A stretch of DNA of 64,000 nucleotides from Euglena gracilis (GCA_039621445.1 CP154955.1:32781417-32845416); one strand, 5' to 3'; positions 23,970 through 35,856 are shown, counted from the stretch's first letter. Program-made: numbers and translations. Notes: generated by a model not told the origin, from the letters alone.

Positions 23970-24230
23970 GGGGGGGATCCACTAGCTGGCAATTTAAATG
24001 AAAAAAACAAAAGTTGGGGGGTCTGTGGGGTCGTCAGGAAAATATTCCTGTGCGCCGAGGTGGAAATGAGGTTTCTCTGGCGCCGAAGAGTATGTCCCAC
24101 CCCCCCCCCCGGGGGCGGGGCTCGGCCGGACCCCCCCCCCGGGGATCCACGACTAAAAAAACCCCTGTAGGGGGGTCCACTAGGACCCCCTGGGGGGGGG
24201 GGGTCGACTAGCATTTCCAACGGGGGTGCT
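23970..24230. mobile_element. MITE-like element with GTCCACTAG ends
   Basis: GGATCCACTAG near 23978, TCCACTAG near 24178 and GTCGACTAG near 24206 surround long C/G tracts and a GGCGCC core near 24081. The segment TGCCGACGTGGAAATG at 7100-7390 is related to the core here. Borders and target duplication were not resolved. Confidence 0.4.
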
Positions 24231-24598
24231 GCAAAGCCTTAAGCTAAAACCCTGTCTGCCCCCAAAAAACGAACACCGTTTGTCTCTAATAGAAACTGTG
24301 ATCAATATTGTGCTGCCAGTGCGGGATTGCTGGGTCAAAAAAAGGGGTTTTCACCAAACTGAGGAACTGAGGGTGTTCGTTGAGGGGACAGAAACCGCCT
24401 CACGGTCGGAGGCCAAATAATAGGGCCCATTACCGTGGGCGGCAGTGCAAAATGCACCGGTGGAGTCCATTGGGACGGGGGTTGCCATGGGGGTGGTATT
24501 GGGACAATGATCCAACAAGGTTCAGGTTTTCTTCAGTCGGTCAGCTGTCAATGGTCAGCTCGCCCACATCCGAGGAAGGAAAGCGCCGCTGGGGACAC

Positions 24599-24683
24599 CT
24601 GCAGCGTCTGCCTCAGCTGCTCAAAAGCGTCGTCATGTGCCAGGTCGATGAACGCCGAGAGATCTGGGCTGTTTGTTTGGCCA
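24599..24683 (-). CDS. Gene B exon, helical
   Basis: Acceptor CTGTTTGCAG and donor GTGTCC bound one base plus 28 codons. The frame includes SPDLSAFIDLAHDDAFEQL and ends RQTLQ, resembling the helices of EF-hand pairs. It ends in phase 0, matching the start of the 23795-23852 exon. Confidence 0.55.
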
Positions 24684-26054
24684 CTGCAAACAGAAATGGG
24701 CCAGGGATCATTATTAAGGCACCTGAAGAAACAGGAAATATCTAAAAATGCGCCATAAAAATTTGGGCCAACATGCCTTGAAACGCTTCAAAGTGTCTTG
24801 AAATGCCTTAAAATGCAGACTGGCAGAATTTTATCCGGCCAAGCAAAAATGAAAGCGCAAAACCTCGACAAAATCAGGCAAACTCTGGGAAGAAAAATGA
24901 TTTCTGGTATTGCTGGAACATTACCTATCCAAGCAAAACTCAGAAAATGTGCTTTTTGACTGTTTGAGTTTTGGGCCACAAATTGAAAACGTTGGTTCGA
25001 TGCCCAGACAGCCCTTGCTTTAAAATGCGTTGAACTTTTTTTAAAAAAAATTGCCTGAAAATAATTCCTGGTGCGGGCCGGTCACAGTCACGGTCACACA
25101 CAAAAGCTCAAGTGCCAGTCGGCAGAGAACCTATGAGACAAACCATCACTACCAAAAGAGCCCTTGCAGCACACTTGCTGGTGGTCCGGTGGCGCACCAG
25201 TTTGGAGTAGAGCAAGGTTGGGGTCACGCCCATGGATTCATTTGGTGACCCAGGGTGGCACATCCAAAACCACCCACCGACCGCCCCAATCTCAACCCCT
25301 CCCCCCATGACCTGGTCTCGGGGGCTGGTCACACTCAACCACCACCGATTTTGTTTCGAAATCGAAAATTCTGGGGTCGTTGAAGCAGTAGGATCAGGAT
25401 GAGAGCGTTGGGCCCAAAGGGAGGAAAGTACCACAAGTGATAAATGAATCTGTGGTCACGCCCCGAGACCCCCGATGCAGCGCGCCAGGGGACGAGGCCC
25501 TGGGGCAAACAAAGCACATGGGATCCAACAGCCGCGACACAAACGTATGCCACATGTATGCCACACGCCCCCATTCGTGCAACATTCAGGTGCAACACAA
25601 CATTGAAACTTTGCAGATTTCGGTGCAATGCTCCGCCCCAGCCCAACGACCAAGCATCTATTTTCAGTTTGTCTGACTGCGGGTTGGTTGGTCTTGAGGT
25701 GGTCGCTGAAGGCAGGACAGGGCGACAGCTCTGTTTGAAAATCGAACTGCGTGGGGAGTGGGCGCTGGCACAACAGAACATCGGACATACTTTGTGTGAC
25801 CCACATCGGACATACTTTGACCTCCAGAATCCTCATAAGCACCGCAAAGGATGGGTGGGACACCATGGTAGGTTGGGAGTTCGGAACTGTTTCTCTGAGT
25901 TTCTACTGCATTTTCACCTCTGTCCTATGGCACTCCAGAATTTCTTGCTCCACAGACCAAGAATTAAAACGCCCGCACAAAATCAACTCGGGCATCGGCC
26001 ACCACCCACCTGAATGCTTGGAGGGTGGGATTGGGGTTCCTCCTGGGGGCCCAC
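24684..26054. other. Intron between gene B exons
   Basis: Long open frames exist around 25335-25781 on the minus strand, but frame, splice and composition tests do not agree, so none is called. No clear repeat was seen. Confidence 0.35.
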
Positions 26055-26256
26055 CCCAAAACTTGTGGAGCGGAGGGCCCTCGGACCTGCTCCAGCTGCG
26101 GGAGCCACACAGGCTGCTGGCGCACGGGGACGGGGCGGAGGCGGCGAGGTGGCCGCTGTAGGGACTGCCGGCCTCCCCCGGGACAGGTGCGGACCCCGGC
26201 CGCGGCTGCGGGGTCAGCAGGCGGCGGCTCCGCGGGGCAGCCGGGAGCTGGGCCAT
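26055..26256 (-). CDS. Possible first exon of gene B (ATG)
   Basis: An ATG in the context CCCATGG opens a frame with about 87 percent G/C at third positions: MAQLPAAPRSRRLLTPQP, continuing Pro/Ser/Ala-rich to KFW. A GTGGGC donor follows. It is likely a disordered N-terminus. A second minus-strand frame over part of this stretch is almost equally G/C-biased, so the frame is not certain. Confidence 0.4.
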
Positions 26257-26570
26257 GGGCTGCGCGCCGTGCGGGCTGTGTGGGAGGGGTTGGCAGCAGA
26301 CAAGTGTGGCACGGGGGCCACTGTTCCGCAGGCCATACTCCTCTCACACCGTGGTTGGGCTTAATGTGCTGCTGTGTTGCGGCTGGTCTGGGACGTGGTG
26401 CAACCAACAAATCGCTGTGTGATACATATTTCTTTTGGCGATGCACATGTAATACACAAAATCGTTAGTTAGTGAGTTAGTGAGTTAATTGGTTGGTTAT
26501 GACAGAAATGCTTGGGTGGCGCAAACAAAAGAAGCGGATGAAGCTGTTTACACAAAAGGCTGGATTCCGT

Positions 26571-26840
26571 TTACGACACTGGGGGGCGGGGGTCTCCCCC
26601 ACCCACCCAGCCCAGTGCAGGATCCAACCGGTCGAGGATCTCACAGGGTCCAATCCAGTGGGGGTCCAACTTCGTGGATTGCATGCGGGTTCTACTATTC
26701 CGAACCCACACGTGGTCCCCTGGGTTGTAAACTGGTGATTTGTAATCTTGTAAGACTTGTCGTTGTTTTTGTGAATGTATGGCGAGTACACGCTTTTGGA
26801 CATCCGTGCGCAGTGATTCCACCCTATCCTAGAATAGGGC
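26571..26840 (-). pseudogene. Ty3/Gypsy-like polyprotein fragment (integrase C-terminus)
   Basis: The frame contains YNPGDHVWVRNSRTRMQSTK, LDPHWIGPCEIL and an upstream Lys/Gln-rich helix. GD-x-V-W-V-R-N followed by KLDPxWIGPxE is the conserved tail of retroelement integrases of the Ty3/Gypsy group. An in-frame TAG sits just upstream, at 26837-26839, and no reverse transcriptase or long terminal repeats were seen, so this is a dead fragment. Confidence 0.75.
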
Positions 26841-29284
26841 TCGAAGGAAAAATCTGAAAATCTCATTTCAAAAAGTTTCCAGCACTTTGTGTCAGAACCC
26901 CTTCTCAGACCCCAATCACAGGACCCCCACCTGGGTCCGGCCCCGGATCCAACCATCCACCACCTCCTCCCCACTGTGTGGTCCACTTTTCTTGGAAAAA
27001 AAAAGCCTGAGCATGATCCCTAAAAACCGCTCCTAAAAATAAGAACTGACTTTTGCACGTGTGAACGGTGTACGCGGTGTGCGGCGGCAACGACGTGCCA
27101 CACACTGTGTCTGGGCATCCCCTGCTTTTTTTGGTGATGCACATGTGACATATTAAAATTTATGTGATAATACACACGGTAAACAATATTTTTTAGTAAT
27201 ACACCCTAAAATGTATGTATGGCATGGTCCCCAGATGCAGGAGGCCCACTTCACCGCATGGACAGAATGGCAGAGTTGAGCTTTTTAGCCCAGCAGATGT
27301 GTGAAACCGGCCAATAGTGGGGGATGGAGACGTTTGCAGCCCACTGAAACGACGTGGTGTCGGACTGTGAAATCAGATGGCCACACCAATTTTCAGTGCA
27401 TAATTGGCTCATGAAAGCAAAATGCAGAGGTTAGGGTGTCTTGCACAGAGTGTCGAGCACAGAACAAGTGCCAAACGTGGGGTACCCCCCAGGTGTGGGG
27501 GCACACTCCACCAAAGGGGCAGGAGTTGGTTTACTCAAGAAAAACTGGGCTCTTCTGCCCAAGAGGTTTGTGAAATTGGCCAGTGGAGGGGGGGTGGGAG
27601 CCCATTATCAACGGCTTGGCGCCGAAGTTGCCCTGCCCCCCCCCTAATTTCTGTGCACAATCAGGCCTCACAAGGGCAAAGTGCGGAGCCCGGGTGTCTT
27701 GTACTCCCTCGAGGACAACCGACCAAGGAGGAAGGGACACCGAGGACGGAGCACAAAGATCTTGTGAGCCCAACCCCCACACCCGAAAAAGAAAATTTGT
27801 CTTCAAAAGCCCTCGGTTAGCAGAAACTGGGGGGGGGGGAGAGGGGGGACCCCCAGGGGCAAGACAAAATGGCCAAAAGTGGCCAAAAGAGGCAAAAAGT
27901 GGATAAAAGCAGTCAGAAGTGGCCTAAAATGGCTGCAAATGTGCAAAAAAATGGCCAGAAGCAGCCAAAAATTGGTGTAAATGAAGCAAAAAAGCATTCA
28001 AACCGCCAAAAGTGGTCTAAATTGCCAAATGCAGCCCATAGTAGCCAAAGGTGGCCAAAAGTGGTCCAGAATGGCCAAAAAAAAGGCCAAAGAAGGTCAA
28101 AAGTTGCCGATTTGCAGGAAACCGGACAAAAAAGCATGGAAGCAGGGGGGGGGGGGGAATGCTGGACGCCCCTCGGAAAAAAAATGCGCAAAAATGCGCA
28201 AAAAAAATGCGCAAAAAAATGTGCTGAGTTGTGACATTCCTAAGGGAAAAAGCACTTAGAAAAATTTCCAACGATAAGCCCAAAATTAAACCAAAATCAC
28301 CAAAAAGAGCTGAAATGAGGTATTTTGCCCCCCAAAAAATGCACGAGCAAGGCGTCACTCTCCGTTCACCATAACCAACAATGTCAGCCATGGTGCCCCT
28401 TACTTGTGACCAGGGGAGTAGGATTCCCCCGCATTTCATCTTGCTCCATCTGCTCAGCTTCTTGGCAGCAAGCTTCTTGGCCGCAAGCTTTTGCCCAAGA
28501 ATGTAATTTCCATTGAACAAAAGCTTGGATGATCAGCCCTTGAACTTGAAGCCATTTTGTGAAAAAATCTGAGGGAAGAATGGAGAATTTGATTTTTGGC
28601 GGAAAGAGGGATGGATGACAACATAGAATTGTTCAGAAGAACGGTGTTCAAGAACACCAATGTCAAATTTGTTTTTGGCATATGGACAATGTGGACAACA
28701 TGGACAAAAAGTGTATAAAAAAAAGTGAGAAAAAACAAAAAAAATGCGCAAAAAAAATGCGCAAAAAATGCGCATTTTTGAAAAATTGACAAAAATGCGC
28801 AAAAAAAATGCGCAAAAATGCGCAGAGCATCCCCCCCCCCCCGATGGAAGTCAATTGCAGATGGGGCACTGGTGGAAATTTGTGAAAATTGCACATTCGG
28901 AAATGATTCTTCTCACGTGGTGCACGCGGTGTGCCACGTGGTGCATGCGGTGCACCACGCGGTGCATGCCGTGCGGAATCCCCTTTGGCACACAAAGTCT
29001 TTGTGCTTCGCCCTCGGTGTCCCTTGCCTCTTGGAGTCGAAACCCAGGAGTTTGAACTGTCTGGAAAATGGTGTACAAGCCAAAACAAGGAGGAAAGGTG
29101 GGGCATAGGTCTGAGCATCAAAAAAATGACTGTGCTCCTGAAATGAACGGTTCGCAGGAGTGACGGGGTCCTCTCTGCAAGAGGGGAGAGGGAAGGGAGC
29201 GAGGGAGGAAAGGGCATACAGGGCGGGGGGAGGGATAATGGAGGGGGAGGGGGGAATGGAAGGAGGGCAGCGGCCTCAGGCCAC
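26841..29284. other. Spacer with periodic GGCCAAAA and ATGCGC tracts
   Basis: No gene called. At 27870-28130 degenerate TGGCCAAAAG steps recur. At 28180-28220 and 28743-28822 the string AAAAATGCGC is repeated. At 28914-28982 GTGCATGCGGTG-like 15-mers are tandemly arranged. Confidence 0.5.
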
Positions 29285-29421
29285 GGTGCCGGGGTTGGCA
29301 GGGAGCCAACGGGCTCAGGCACTCCAGGTGGGGGGACCGCCCACCCGCCATCCGCACCACAGCCGGGGCACACATTCGCGAGAAGCAGTCACGTTCGAGG
29401 GTCAGGGTCAGGGGGGTGGTC
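29285..29421 (-). CDS. Candidate exon, unknown protein
   Basis: After acceptor CACTTCGCAG the frame reads TTPLTLTLERDCFSRMCAPA, then VVRMAGGRSPHLECLSPLAP, with high third-position G/C. The donor (GTGGCC) is weak. No domain was recognised. Confidence 0.38.
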
Positions 29422-30683
29422 CTGCGAAGTGGAAGCGATGGTGGGGTGGGGCGAGAAAAGTGTGGGTCTGGGGCTCGTTGTTGACGAGATAGGAGCCAGA
29501 CGAGCCTCATGAACGTGGTATTTCAAACTCAATTGCTCAAAAGGATCACATGATTTGCAATCAATCAAACAATCAGAAGGCTGGTTTGTTGCCTTAAAAC
29601 AACAAAAAAACATGAATCAATGATGCCATTTTCCCTTGCTTTATTTTGGTGTGTCCTGACGTCAAAGATCGTGTCAGTGATTCGGTCAGAGACCGAAAAA
29701 CTTAGCAGAAACACAACCAACCTCCCAACCCCGGACCCAAAAGTTTGGGAAGCTGGCCTCATTGTAACCGGGATTGCCTTGTCGTGGTGTAAATCACCCC
29801 CCCCAGCCCCTCAAACGACGTCTTGGGCAAAATCAAAGGGTTTGAAAATGAACTCAAATTTTGGTGGGACAAATAGTCGGTGCATAAAAGGTTGACATTC
29901 TTAAAATAAAGTTAAGTTCCACCACACCCAAAGTACGACCCACTTTGACAAAATAATATAAATACAATAATAAAATCAATAATAATCAATAAGTAATACT
30001 AGCCACTTTTGGCCTTCTCCAGCCGACACCACATGCAGTCTGACGCACACCCACAAAAGAAAAGACGAGCCCCGGGAGAAAGAAGGGGCTGGACAGCAAA
30101 CGTCTGCCGAACGTCTGCTTTGAATTGGCATCGGCAGAGCTGCCCAAAAATTACAAATATAAGGACAAATATTTTTTGGCTATTCTGACCTATTTATGTT
30201 TAAATGGCAGCAGTACACCAGATGGACATCCCTGGGGGGAGTCGACAAGTTTGGGGCGGCCGTTTAATGAATTCTTAATGAAATTAATGTTCACGACAAT
30301 TCTAATTTGGTTTTCTTCCATGCCACAGAAGCAAAACCAGGTGGGGAGAAGAAGAAAAGCAGAGAAGGATAGATTCAAAAGGATATATTCAGTTTGCTAT
30401 TAAATTAAATCGGAGCTGGAATTGCTAGTATTTCAATTTCATTTATTTGTTTGATTTGTTGAAGAATTTAATTTCAATTTGATGGATTAATTTGATTAAA
30501 AAATTTAGTCAATAAATAATTAATACTCAATTATTAATAATAAGTTAATAAAAATGAATTATTAATTATTAATTATTAATAATTACTAATTAGTAAATAT
30601 ATTCAATATATTATTTAAAACAGATCCAAAGGGCTATTATTGACTACAATATTATTATTAAAATTATTAAAGTGAAATTGCAC
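29422..30683. other. AT-rich spacer
   Basis: A/T content rises strongly from 29900 to 30720, with AATTATTAAT runs. I see no exon or recognisable element. Confidence 0.5.
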
Positions 30684-30934
30684 CTACCTAAACAATGCAA
30701 ACACCCAAACTGTTTTACCATTTATATTTAATTGGATAAATTTTTCAATTGCATGGGAATGGGAACGGCCCTTTTTCGGGGCAGGGCTGCCGGGCCCAGG
30801 TCCCTCCAGGGTGGGCCTGCACACAAGCCAGTGCTGTCCAGCACCGCCGCGGCGGTTGGCGTGGTCCGGCGATGTCTCATGCGCCGGGGGCTGGACGCCG
30901 TTATATGTGGCGGCGGCCGTCCGCCGGACGAACA
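30684..30934 (-). CDS. Candidate terminal exon
   Basis: Acceptor CTCGGTCCAG is followed by an open frame FVRRTAAATYNGVQPPAHET to a TAG at 30684. Third positions are G/C-rich in the first half but drop after the Lys/Gly-rich KKGRSHSHAIEK. It joins in phase to 31274-31365. The protein is unknown. Confidence 0.4.
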
Positions 30935-31273
30935 CTGGACCGAGGGAGGGGACACGTCTGGTACGAACCAGGTGGGGGGGGGACGGGTCATTCCCAGTTA
31001 CAGTTAGAGGCAGGGGTGTAGGGTGAAGGTTAGATTTGGCGTAGGAAGGTCCGGTTTGGTTGGGGGTAGGGTAGGTTTGGTGGGAGTTGAGGTCAGGAAT
31101 AGGGTTAGGTGTGAGGTGCTAGGGTCTCGGTTCCGAGAGAAAGGGGGGGGCATCGGTTCCGGGTTTGTGCCCTGTCTTGGAGGGGAGGGGAGGGGAGGGG
31201 AGGGGCGGAGCTTTTACAGATGCTCCGTGGGAGAACGGCGGGGGGGGGGGGGACAGGGGGGAATACAATACAC

Positions 31274-31365
31274 GCGCTCCGCACATCGACATCTCGTCGA
31301 CGTCCACCAGCCGGGGAGGAGAAGCGGCTGGGCTGCTGCCGCGCTTAACGTTGCTGCGCCTCGTC
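31274..31365 (-). CDS. Candidate exon upstream of 30684-30934
   Basis: Acceptor CCCCGTACCAG and donor GTGTAT bound the frame TRRSNVKRGSSPAASPPRLV, then DVDEMSMCGA. Its composition is better than that of the other two frames. It leaves one base that completes a Leu codon with the next exon. Confidence 0.45.
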
Positions 31366-31625
31366 CTGGTACGGGGTACAGTGGGGGGCCGGCCAACCAG
31401 CAATCAGGCAGCGGAGATCCAGGGGGGAGGGGGGTTGAGCACCGAATGCCACAACAAAGCAGTGCAAACAGCCCAGGACAGGCCAGGGAAAAGGAGGGTC
31501 CCATTTCGGGGCCCGAAAACCCCGTTTTGGCACCCATGACATGGGTCTGGCTTCCCAGCACCCTCGCAATTCAAAAAAAACAAGGGTGATGGGCGACGGC
31601 TGCGGTACAGCTGGGGGTGGCATAC

Positions 31626-31699
31626 CGCACGTCCCCCGGCGGCTGCGCCGTCCCCTGTCTGGTTCCGTGGGCTGCCCCGGGTCAGGCCCTTCACGTGGT
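31626..31699 (-). CDS. Possible exon, frame ambiguous
   Basis: Acceptor GGCTCTGCAG and donor GTATGC are both good. Two frames are open: HVKGLTRGSPRNQTGDGAAA or PREGPDPGQPTEPDRGRRSR. The reading frame cannot be chosen from the sequence alone. Confidence 0.35.
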
Positions 31700-31991
31700 C
31701 TGCAGAGCCAGGGGGCCAAGCACCCAGGGCCTGTGGCTGAAACACTGAAACGAGTCAACGTACACGGGAATGGGCGCTAAATATGCAGAAAAAAACAAAA
31801 AGAAAAGGCAGCAGAAAATCCAACCCAACAGGAAAATGCAAAGGCTGCATGAAGCTCCCGATTTAGAAGTAGATATAAACATACACACACACACACACAC
31901 ACACATCGGTATCTCTGACTCTACCTCCATCACATTAATATATCTGCATCAATGTCCATATACATATCCATATCCATATGTATATATACAT

Positions 31992-32373
<382 letters not shown>

Positions 32374-32584
32374 CAGGCTTCTTTTTACGACCCCTGGGGG
32401 GAGGGGTCCCCACCCACCCAACCCGCCCCCCCCCCTGAGGGGGAACCCCCCAAAAATCGGTCTGTCTGAGGGTGTTTCCCAAAACTTCGGCGCAAAGCGC
32501 CGAAACCCTGACCCGGGCCTCCGGCTCCGAACCCACCCACCCACCCCACTCCCCCCGGAGGGGGGGGGTCTGAAAAGAAGCCTG
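32374..32584. mobile_element. CAGGCTTC MITE inserted in the microsatellite
   Basis: The ends are CAGGCTTCTTTT and AAAAGAAGCCTG, a perfect 12-bp inverted repeat. The flanking octamers ATATCTAT and CTATCCAT match at 6 of 8 positions. The 211-bp body holds CCCC/GGGG tracts and a TTCGGCGC-AAA-GCGCCGAA palindrome at 32486-32504. It has no coding capacity. Confidence 0.75.
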
Positions 32585-33221
32585 CTATCCATCCATCTAT
32601 CCATCCATCTGTAAACTATGGCAGCCCTGCATCAGGTGGGGGTAATGTCATCGATTCTTTTGTGTCTCCCCCATTTCTCGGTTTGCGAAGTATTTCAACA
32701 AATAAAATTTATCCTTTGCAGTCACTTTTTTCACTTTTTGTGCATAATCTGTAGTTTTTTTCTGCATTTGACTATTCTCAAAACATGATTCTTTCATTTC
32801 CTCTTGATATTTTTTGAACATGATGGCCTATTTATCCTGGCTCCCAGTTCTTTGCAATACCCCCAAAAAGTGATCATAGTTTTTCTTCACTTTCCTGAAG
32901 CTTTTTTTATATTTTTGCTCCAATTGTCTTAAAGTTCAGCAGGCCTTGCAAATTTGCCTATGCATTGGGGGGGGGGGCACACCATGGGCCAAGCGGCGTT
33001 TGGCATCCAGCAGCGGCTTGCAGACACCAATGCGCCACGATGTAAGCTGTAGGGGTGGGGTGGGTGCACTCTTGGTATAAGCCACAGGTATTTGGAGGCT
33101 TCATTTATTCCCCCGTCCCTGCCGAATGCCTTGCCAGCCCACAGTTGTGGTGCCAGAGAAGCCGTCCCTGCAGCCTGAGAGCGGGCCAGACCACCCCCAC
33201 AGCGGGGGGGGGGGGGCAGAC
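32585..33221. other. Spacer, nothing recognised
   Basis: AT-rich sequence from 32640 to 32960, then mixed composition. No exon or element was identified. Confidence 0.4.
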
Positions 33222-33281
33222 CTCATAGCGGAGCAGCACCATACTGAGACGGGGCTTTTGGATCACGCACAGAGGTGGGTT
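33222..33281 (-). CDS. Gene C exon, 20 codons
   Basis: Acceptor CACTGCCTCAG and donor GTCTGC bound exactly 20 codons in phase 0-0: NPPLCVIQKPRLSMVLLRYE. It is in phase with the end of the 33981-34239 exon. Confidence 0.5.
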
Positions 33282-33980
33282 CTGAGGCAGTGGGCGGGTG
33301 AGGGATTTCACTCATCGAAAAAGGGTGTGCCCATGGTCTGCCAAGGAGGTCACCCCTGGTCGGTGGCTGTCATACATTCTTAGTGGCCCTCCGGGGGAGG
33401 GGGGGCACTCTTCTCCGAGCAAAAAGCCACTCACCAACCGAAAATCCGAAAATCCACACCCCCACTCGAGCGCGCACACGGTCCACTGGGGGGGGGGGGG
33501 GGGCCAAACCCACCCACCCACCCACCCAAAATCTACCAAAATTCAGCTGAAACCCTTTTCGGCCCTGCCTTCAGCCGGGCCAGACTGACCCATATGGCGC
33601 AACCCCCACCCACTCTCGAAAATCATAACACTGCACAACACACGCACACAGAAATCAATAAAAATCAAAATGGAGAAAAATACCAACCGTGACGTCAGAG
33701 ATAAGAAATGTAAAAAGAAGCAGACAAGCTGGAAAATGAGAATACAAAAAATGCACGTTTGGGCGAAATTAAAAACGAATGCAATGCAGGGGAATGTACT
33801 TCACAAAATCATCTACACGGGGGGCTGCTTTCGGTCCCAAACCAAAGGGATGGCAGTGTCTGACATACAGCCAGATGGGGGGGGGGTCAAGGGGCGTCCC
33901 CCCTTGGAACGACAACACATTTCCCGATCGAACCCTGCCTCTCGCAGACCAACCCTGACTGCCGGCCGCTGGCCCTCCAC

Positions 33981-34239
33981 CTGCCGCAGCATCCCCCAGC
34001 GCCAGGGCTGTACGGGAAGGCCTGGTGGTGGGGGGGTCGACCACCCACCCACCCCCCATGCCACCGCCCAAAGAAAACTTCCCTCGGTGCCGATGGCCCT
34101 GAAGGAGAACGTTGACCTGAAAATCGGCGGCCCCGGAAATGTGGGCAGGGCCAACGCCCTCGGGCCCATAGGGTGGTGGGGATTCCCGTACAGCCCTGCC
34201 CAGCGCTCCAGCGCCTCCGCAAACGGCACCCCGAAAGCC
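33981..34239 (-). CDS. Gene C exon interrupted by a hAT-like MITE
   Basis: Without the insertion at 34003-34198 and one target duplication, the exon is 55 bp: one base plus 18 codons, reading AFGVPFAEALERWGMLRQ before donor GTGGAG. GVPFAEALERW resembles the second half of the family EF-hand (compare GIPFERVAQHF at 19255-19464). It joins in phase upstream to 34797-34897 (Arg codon) and downstream to 33222-33281. With the element present the frame stays open, because element plus duplication is 204 bp, a multiple of three. Confidence 0.55.
34003..34198 (-). mobile_element. hAT-like MITE, copy 2, inside a coding exon
   Basis: The minus-strand ends are CAGGGCTGTACGGGAA and TTCCCGTACAGCCCTG, a perfect 16-bp terminal inverted repeat. 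The flanking 8-bp duplications GCGCTGGG (33995-34002 and 34199-34206) are perfect. It is 196 bp long with no transposase. The body is related to the copy at 1179-1465, in the same orientation relative to its host exon. GTACGG at the left tip and GTACAG at the right tip could act as splice donor and acceptor. Confidence 0.88.
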
Positions 34240-34796
34240 CTACACGAGAACACTGGCTTGACGGCCGAGCCCTCCCTCGCCTCTCGGGAACGCAAACAAA
34301 AATTGGTGATGGAGTGGTGTGCGCCTTCGATGCAGTCAAGGAGCTGCAAACCAGGCATTTCGGCCGATCCTTTGCTGCTGTGTCCCTCTTCTGTGTCATT
34401 GAGGGGCTTGAAAAATGAGCCGGATGTCAACGAGACATGCTTCAGCCACACAGGGCAGAGGTTTCAGGTGGGTTATGGCCATTCTGCACAAAAATTCGCG
34501 ATGTTGTAGTTCTCAATCCAGGCCCGTGGCATGTGATAGGGCGAGAAGAAGAAGAGGCCAACTTTCCAGGTGAGGCACCAGCTGCTGAAATTGGTTTTGC
34601 CCTCTACCCCGGATCGAAATTGGGGTGGAGTACTTATGTGTCGTAAAATTATGTGTGCTCTGGAACACTTCTGTGACCAAGCGGCAGCAGAAGGTGCGCT
34701 GTCACGTATGGTGTTCCAACCGATTTGAACTGTTGGATGAGTGGGCCCGCATCGCCCTCCGGGGGGGGGGGGGGGGGGCAAGGCACCGGGGTCTAC

Positions 34797-34897
34797 CGTT
34801 CCAGGGCCGGGGGCATGGCAAACGTCAGCGGCTCTGACTGGACGAGGAAGTGGGAGTACACGTTGAAGATGAAGAAGTCGTCCACGAACTTCGTCAA
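34797..34897 (-). CDS. Gene C exon, aromatic-rich
   Basis: A strong acceptor (CCTTCTCCAG) and donor GTAGAC bound 33 codons plus two bases. The frame reads LTKFVDDFFIFNVYSHFLVQ, then SEPLTFAMPPALE, with nearly all third positions G or C. It continues in phase into 33981-34239. The domain was not recognised. Confidence 0.6.
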
Positions 34898-35389
34898 CTG
34901 GAGAAGGCAACGGCGGTGGCGGACGCGCACATCCCTCCGGGGGGAGGGTCGGTTATGGTCCCAGTGCCCACCGACCAAACCAGTTTTCCCTTAAAAAATG
35001 ACCATTTTCGGTCCCCCGGCACTGAAGGCGTTGGGGGATGTACTAACACTACGACAGATTCACTTGGTGAACCCGAAAGGCTGACTGGTTTGAAGATGGA
35101 GTGACCCCCCCCCCAGGGGGGGTCGGTTAAAAAAATGTTAGGCGAGGTTGGGGTTCAGGTTTTTTTTTTGAAGGTAGGAAGTTCGCAACCATCCTCATAG
35201 GGGGTAACTGGAACACAGTTGGGTAGAGGGCATTTTAGACCCCGGGAGGGGGTCTAGGTTTTCTTTTGGGGTGGATGGACTTGGAGGGTTTTGAGAGTGG
35301 GGGGTGGCGGTTGGTTTGCGTTTGGGGCTGTGGAACCCCGGGGGGGGGGGGGGTGGGGGGGGGGGGTGCGCAACTTCCTTCAAAAAAAA

Positions 35390-35722
35390 AAACCTGAACC
35401 GCCCATACAATTTTTTACCGACCCCCCGGGGGGGGGAGGGGGGGTCACTCCACTCTTCGAAAAACCAGTCCGTCACTTTTTTATTCAGGAAACCAGTCAG
35501 TCACTACCCAGGAGGGGGGGGGGGGCTGCCACTTTGGAATCCGAAGAAAATTTGACCAAAAACAAGAAAAAAAAGGCCAAAAAAATTCCTGGCGCCTTCG
35601 GCACTTTAGTCGTTTTTAGCCGACCCCCCTGGGGACAGGGGGTCCGGGCCAAAAGCCAGTCAGTCACTCTGAAAAAACCAGTCACCCCCCCCCCGGGGGT
35701 CAGCCAGTGACTAAATGATTGT
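35390..35722. repeat. Dispersed repeat, family R3 copy 1 (AGTCACT-rich)
   Basis: It shares CAATTTTTT, GGTCACTCCACTCTTCGAAA, several CCAGTCAGTCACT blocks and the end CCAGTGACTAA with 41490-41830. It has a central GGCGCC motif at about 35592. Confidence 0.7.
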
Positions 35723-35856
35723 ATGCCCCCGCCCGGGGGGGGGGGGGGGGCGTTCAGTCAGCTCTCGGCTCTCAGGCTCTCTGGCCACTCGGGCGGCCAA
35801 AATGGCACAAAATCCATCGGTTGTTGCAAATTACGGCGCATTCCGCGTTGGTAACC

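Noticed and set aside
23769-24170. Plus-strand frame REVERAQTSLELGQLRRLQS as an exon
   Set aside because: It is plausible by composition, but its acceptor is weaker and the overlapping minus-strand frame has an EF-hand-like loop and phase-matched neighbours.
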